Below, piece after piece: positions 4,704 to 6,895 of a DNA stretch of 6,895 nt. Position 1 is the first letter of the stretch; every line of letters starts with the position of its first letter. The stretch spans positions 1 to 6,895 of the forward strand of contig DVHM01000055.1 of NCBI GenBank assembly GCA_018712125.1. The letters run 5' to 3'. A program made the translations under genes and the position numbers. This DNA comes from Pullilachnospira_A gallistercoris (lineage in GTDB: Bacteria > Bacillota > Clostridia > Lachnospirales > Lachnospiraceae). Below the pieces are notes generated by a model. That model searched no databases and was not told the origin of the DNA. It saw only the letters and a program-made list of their open reading frames with translations.

Positions 4704-4732
4704 TTTGTAAAAACCGGGGCACTTCGTGAAAA
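4704..4732 (-). promoter_or_regulatory. Possible promoter of the FakA-like gene
   Basis: On the minus strand TTTTCA (4732-4727) and TACAAA (4709-4704) are 17 bases apart, each matching four of six consensus positions. The start would fall about 25 bases before the start codon at 4672. A TATGAT upstream has no matching -35. Weak call. Confidence 0.35.
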
Positions 4733-4795
4733 TTTTATCATATTTGCCGCCATTTTACATCCCTGTTTTTGTCTCCCGGAGAATAGCAGTAAGAG

Positions 4796-4824
4796 TGGAA
4801 AAAGGATCCTTTACGAAGTATAAT
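4796..4824 (+). promoter_or_regulatory. Promoter of the Nudix hydrolase gene
   Basis: TGGAAA (4796-4801, four of six) and a perfect TATAAT (4819-4824) are 17 bases apart. Between them lies the perfect 12-base palindrome AAAGGATCCTTT (4801-4812), a possible operator. The start point would be near 4831, about 42 bases before the Nudix start codon. Confidence 0.65.
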
Positions 4825-4872
4825 GGAAAAGCGAAAAGCAGATTACAGAGAGCTGGAGGTCGTAAGAAGAGA

Positions 4873-5307
4873 ATGACAGCGGGCGAAGGAAAGAGGGAAA
4901 AGCCGGCAAAGACGGTGCGTGTCGCGGCGGCGATCATTTGTGATAAAGGCAGAATTTTTGCCACGCAGAGAGGCTATGGGAAATTCAAGGATGGCTGGGA
5001 GTTCCCCGGCGGCAAGATCGAGCCGGGCGAGACGCCCCAGGAAGCGGCAGAGCGGGAGATACAGGAGGAACTGGACACACAGATCAAGGTGGGGAAACTT
5101 TTTGATGTGGTGGAGTATGATTATCCGGACTTTCATCTTACCATGTACTGTTACCTCTGCAGGGTCCTCAGCGGTAATCTGACCTTGAAGGAGCATGAGG
5201 CAGCCAGGTGGCTGACCAAGGAGACGCTGGATCAGGTAAACTGGCTGCCGGCGGATCTGGATCTGATCCGAAAGCTGCGGGAAGAAGAAAGGATTTGGAG
5301 TTGGTAA
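4873..5307 (+). CDS. MutT-type Nudix hydrolase
   Basis: A 144-residue Nudix protein. VRVAAAIICDKGRIFATQR (15-33) and GWEFPGGKIEPGE (41-53) are typical of MutT-like nucleotide pyrophosphatases. The Nudix box G-x5-E-x7-REUXEE is complete (Gly47, Glu53, REIQEE at 61-66), giving the metal-binding glutamates; the usual Gly two positions later is Asp (68), a change that is common in this subgroup. The C-terminal part (ARWLTKETLDQVNWLPADLDLI) matches the MutT/NudG pattern. The expected reaction is hydrolysis of a modified nucleoside triphosphate, such as 8-oxo-dGTP or an oxidised or methylated CTP/dCTP, to the monophosphate and pyrophosphate, cleaning the nucleotide pool. The start is set by GGAGGT at 4855-4860, with rather long 12-base spacing. 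The longer open frame upstream would cross the promoter and is rejected. It stands alone, divergent from the FakA-like gene and converging on the MocR gene with a 12-base gap. Confidence 0.9.
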   Translation: MTAGEGKREKPAKTVRVAAAIICDKGRIFATQRGYGKFKDGWEFPGGKIEPGETPQEAAEREIQEELDTQIKVGKLFDVVEYDYPDFHLTMYCYLCRVLSGNLTLKEHEAARWLTKETLDQVNWLPADLDLIRKLREEERIWSW

Positions 5308-5319
5308 GCAAGCAGTTCG

Positions 5320-6771
5320 TCATTTTCCAAGCAGTTCTCCCAGAGCGGAAGCCAGGTGGGTGCAGGCGATGGGAATTTCGTTTTCGCTCATGGAACTGAA
5401 ACCCAGCAGGAAAATGTCTTCCGGGGCTTTTGTAGTGTGAAAATATTCTTTTACACCATAGATGGCAATCTGTCTTTCATGCAGTTTATTGATCAGCCAG
5501 TCGGCATCGTGGCAGGCGCGGATACGGACGATGATATGAGATCCGGCAGGAGTGTCAATGATTTCCATCCAGTTATTCAGGCAGGTGCGGATGCTGTCAA
5601 TCAGGATACCGCACTTTTTTTCATTTGATCGTATGATTTTACGCAGGTGTCGTTCAAAGTCTCCGGAGGCCATAAATTCTGTCAGTGCTATCTGATGGTA
5701 GGTTGGCAGAGCGGAGTTGAAATATCGGTACATTTCCCGATATATTTCCAACAGAGGTAGCGGAAGGATAAAAAAGGCAATTCGCATGGATGGTGTCAGT
5801 ATTTTAGAGAGCGTGTTGAAATAGATGACATGACCGTATTTATCCAGTCCCTGAAGAGCGGGAATTGGTCTGGACTGATAAGTAAAATCGCTGTCATAGT
5901 CATTTTCGATGATGAAGGCATCTCTTTTAACCGCCCATTCTAACAGCCGATAACGGCTGCTTACAGGAATTGTCCTTCCGGTAGGAAACTGGTGAGAGGG
6001 CATGACATAGAGCAGGTTACAATCAGTTTTGGTCAGGGCGTGTACATCAATGCCGTGTTTGCGAACAGGAATCGAGGTAATGTCATATCCGTTTTGCAGA
6101 AAAATGTTTCGCATACCATTGTGAGCAGGCTCCTCGTAGGCGATTCGGTGCTGAGAGGCCGGCAGCAGACGGCAGATGATTTCCATAGCATATTGTGTAC
6201 CCGGTGCCATGATGATCTGATCCGGTGTACAGTTGACACCTCGGTTCCGGTGGAGAATCTGGCACAGCTGAGTGCGGAGTTCCAGGTTCCCCTGATTGGA
6301 TTCATAGCGGATGGTCTGATTATTTTCTTCTTTCAACAGAGCGGTGTTAACACATCTCCTCCAGGTTTTCCATGGAAAGAGTTGGGAAAACACAGCATCA
6401 TGTTTAAAGTCGTAGCGTATTGGGAAGGGGGATATGGGAGCGAGCTTGGTTTCTGTCAGGCCGGGGTGTGAGGAGGGCACTGCGTTTGCGTGCGTGAGGT
6501 CTGTTCTGCTGTCAAGTTCGCTGAGGTAGCTGTTTGTCACATCCTCCACATAGTAGCCGGATCCGGGGACAGAACGGATATATCCTTCCGCCAGAAGCTG
6601 TTGATATGCCTTTTGCACAGTGTTGAGACTGATGTTCATCTCGTCTGCGAGGAAACGGATCGGTTTTAAGGCGTCATCCGTTTTCAGCGTGCCATCATGG
6701 ATTTCCGCAATGATTGCTTCATAGAGCTGTTGGTACAGCGTTTTTTTTTCTTTTCGGTCTAGATAGATCAT
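5320..6771 (-). CDS. MocR/PdxR-family transcriptional regulator (GntR HTH plus PLP aminotransferase-like domain)
   Basis: A 483-residue protein of normal MocR length. Residues about 1-76 are a GntR-type winged helix: the recognition part ISLNTVQKAYQQLLAEGYI (47-65) is followed by the wing GSGYYVED (70-77); the usual LPSSR before it is here LKPIR. A linker (about 77-115) leads to a type I aminotransferase-like fold with PSHQFPTG (258-265), ENDYDSDF (289-296, with the likely pyridine-nitrogen Asp291) and the PLP lysine Lys323 in NTLSKILTPSMR. All residues needed to hold PLP appear present. Family members use PLP or its adducts as effectors, as in PdxR control of vitamin B6 synthesis or GabR control of GABA use. 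MocR genes often lie divergent from their target, which here would lie beyond the right edge. The ATG at 6771 has AAAGGA seven bases upstream. A run of nine adenines (coding strand, codons 7-11) is unusual. Confidence 0.92.
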   Translation of the reverse strand: MIYLDRKEKKTLYQQLYEAIIAEIHDGTLKTDDALKPIRFLADEMNISLNTVQKAYQQLLAEGYIRSVPGSGYYVEDVTNSYLSELDSRTDLTHANAVPSSHPGLTETKLAPISPFPIRYDFKHDAVFSQLFPWKTWRRCVNTALLKEENNQTIRYESNQGNLELRTQLCQILHRNRGVNCTPDQIIMAPGTQYAMEIICRLLPASQHRIAYEEPAHNGMRNIFLQNGYDITSIPVRKHGIDVHALTKTDCNLLYVMPSHQFPTGRTIPVSSRYRLLEWAVKRDAFIIENDYDSDFTYQSRPIPALQGLDKYGHVIYFNTLSKILTPSMRIAFFILPLPLLEIYREMYRYFNSALPTYHQIALTEFMASGDFERHLRKIIRSNEKKCGILIDSIRTCLNNWMEIIDTPAGSHIIVRIRACHDADWLINKLHERQIAIYGVKEYFHTTKAPEDIFLLGFSSMSENEIPIACTHLASALGELLGK

Positions 6772-6776
6772 GACAG

Positions 6777-6819
6777 AATCCTTTCATTCCATTTTCTTTT
6801 GCATTCGTTTGAAAGGATT
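6777..6819. promoter_or_regulatory. 10-bp perfect inverted repeat at the MocR promoter (candidate operator)
   Basis: AATCCTTTCA (6777-6786) and TGAAAGGATT (6810-6819) are perfect inverted copies with centres 33 bp apart, about three helical turns. The outer arm overlaps the -10 box and the start point of the leftward promoter; the inner arm contains the Shine-Dalgarno sequence of the MocR gene. Because one arm lies in untranscribed or start-point DNA, a protein operator is more likely than an mRNA hairpin. Autoregulation by the MocR dimer is the natural inference. Confidence 0.55.
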
Positions 6820-6845
6820 ATAAGCGTATTTTGAATTCCTGTAAA
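6817..6845 (-). promoter_or_regulatory. Promoter of the MocR-family gene
   Basis: On the minus strand TTTACA (6845-6840, five of six) and a perfect TATAAT (6822-6817) are separated by 17 bases. Transcription would start near 6810, about 40 bases before the start codon at 6771. Confidence 0.8.
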
Positions 6846-6895
6846 TATTCCATTAAAAATTGCTCCTCAAGAAAATTGTACCTTAGAAATTGTTT
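6831..6895 (+). other. Right-edge intergenic DNA, possibly carrying a divergent promoter
   Basis: No coding sequence is visible from 6772 to the end. On the plus strand TTGAAT (6831-6836) and TAAAAA (6854-6859) with 17 bases between them could form a weak rightward promoter facing away from the MocR gene, as expected if a target gene lies just outside. The evidence is slight. Confidence 0.25.

Noticed and set aside
4673..4753. Longer N-terminus for the FakA-like protein
   Set aside because: The extension reads through a perfect AAGGAGG and the promoter region; similarity to the family begins just after the ATG at 4672.
4726..4872. Longer N-terminus for the Nudix protein
   Set aside because: The upstream in-frame extension crosses the predicted promoter and has no Nudix similarity; GGAGGT supports 4873.
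1..6895. CRISPR array, tRNA or rRNA genes, riboswitch
   Set aside because: No regularly spaced repeats, cloverleaf-like segments, rRNA motifs or recognisable riboswitch cores were seen on either strand.

Overview
The window most likely comes from a mid-GC member of the Firmicutes, probably Clostridia of the Lachnospiraceae type. This is an inference from strong AGGAGG-type ribosome sites, textbook TATAAT/17-bp promoters, intrinsic terminators, a small FakA-like protein and a MocR-family regulator. No species marker is present. Composition is mixed: roughly the first 900 bases, which hold a toxin-antitoxin pair, look AT-rich, whereas the ABC-transporter, FakA-like and Nudix genes are clearly richer in G+C.

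Layout. Positions 1-179 are the end of an unrecognised gene running in from the left. A near-perfect 23-base inverted repeat (78-100 / 200-222) straddles its stop codon. Next come a promoter (266-294) and a two-gene RelE/ParE-type toxin-antitoxin operon (362-535 and 516-854) closed by an intrinsic terminator (883-929). The centre of the window is a four-gene ABC-2 transporter locus in two transcription units. Unit 1 (promoter 928-956) encodes an unusual regulator, a Walker A-less, catalytically degenerate ABC ATPase fused to a LytTR DNA-binding domain (992-1873), followed by a 240-residue permease (1914-2636) and a strong terminator (2651-2685). Unit 2 encodes an intact ABC ATPase (2779-3624) and a second, paralogous permease (3627-4346). 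On the minus strand lies a stand-alone 83-residue FakA/DAK C-terminal-like protein (4421-4672), divergent from a MutT-type Nudix hydrolase (4873-5307). Converging on the Nudix gene is a full-length MocR/PdxR-type regulator (5320-6771, minus) with a consensus promoter and a perfect inverted repeat over its -10 and Shine-Dalgarno sequences.

How the parts may work together. The two halves of the transporter locus look like an ancient duplication of an ATPase-permease pair, in which one ATPase lost its nucleotide-binding half and gained a DNA-binding domain. A pair of 9-bp direct repeats with a 22-bp period brackets the -10 box of unit 1, which fits the two-turn spacing of LytTR operators and suggests autoregulation. 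The working hypothesis is that the pseudo-ATPase still contacts the permeases or the intact ATPase, so that transporter state is read out as transcription. This coupled sensor-transporter is the most interesting content of the window. The substrate cannot be read from the sequence; export of, or resistance to, a peptide or drug is a guess from the family.
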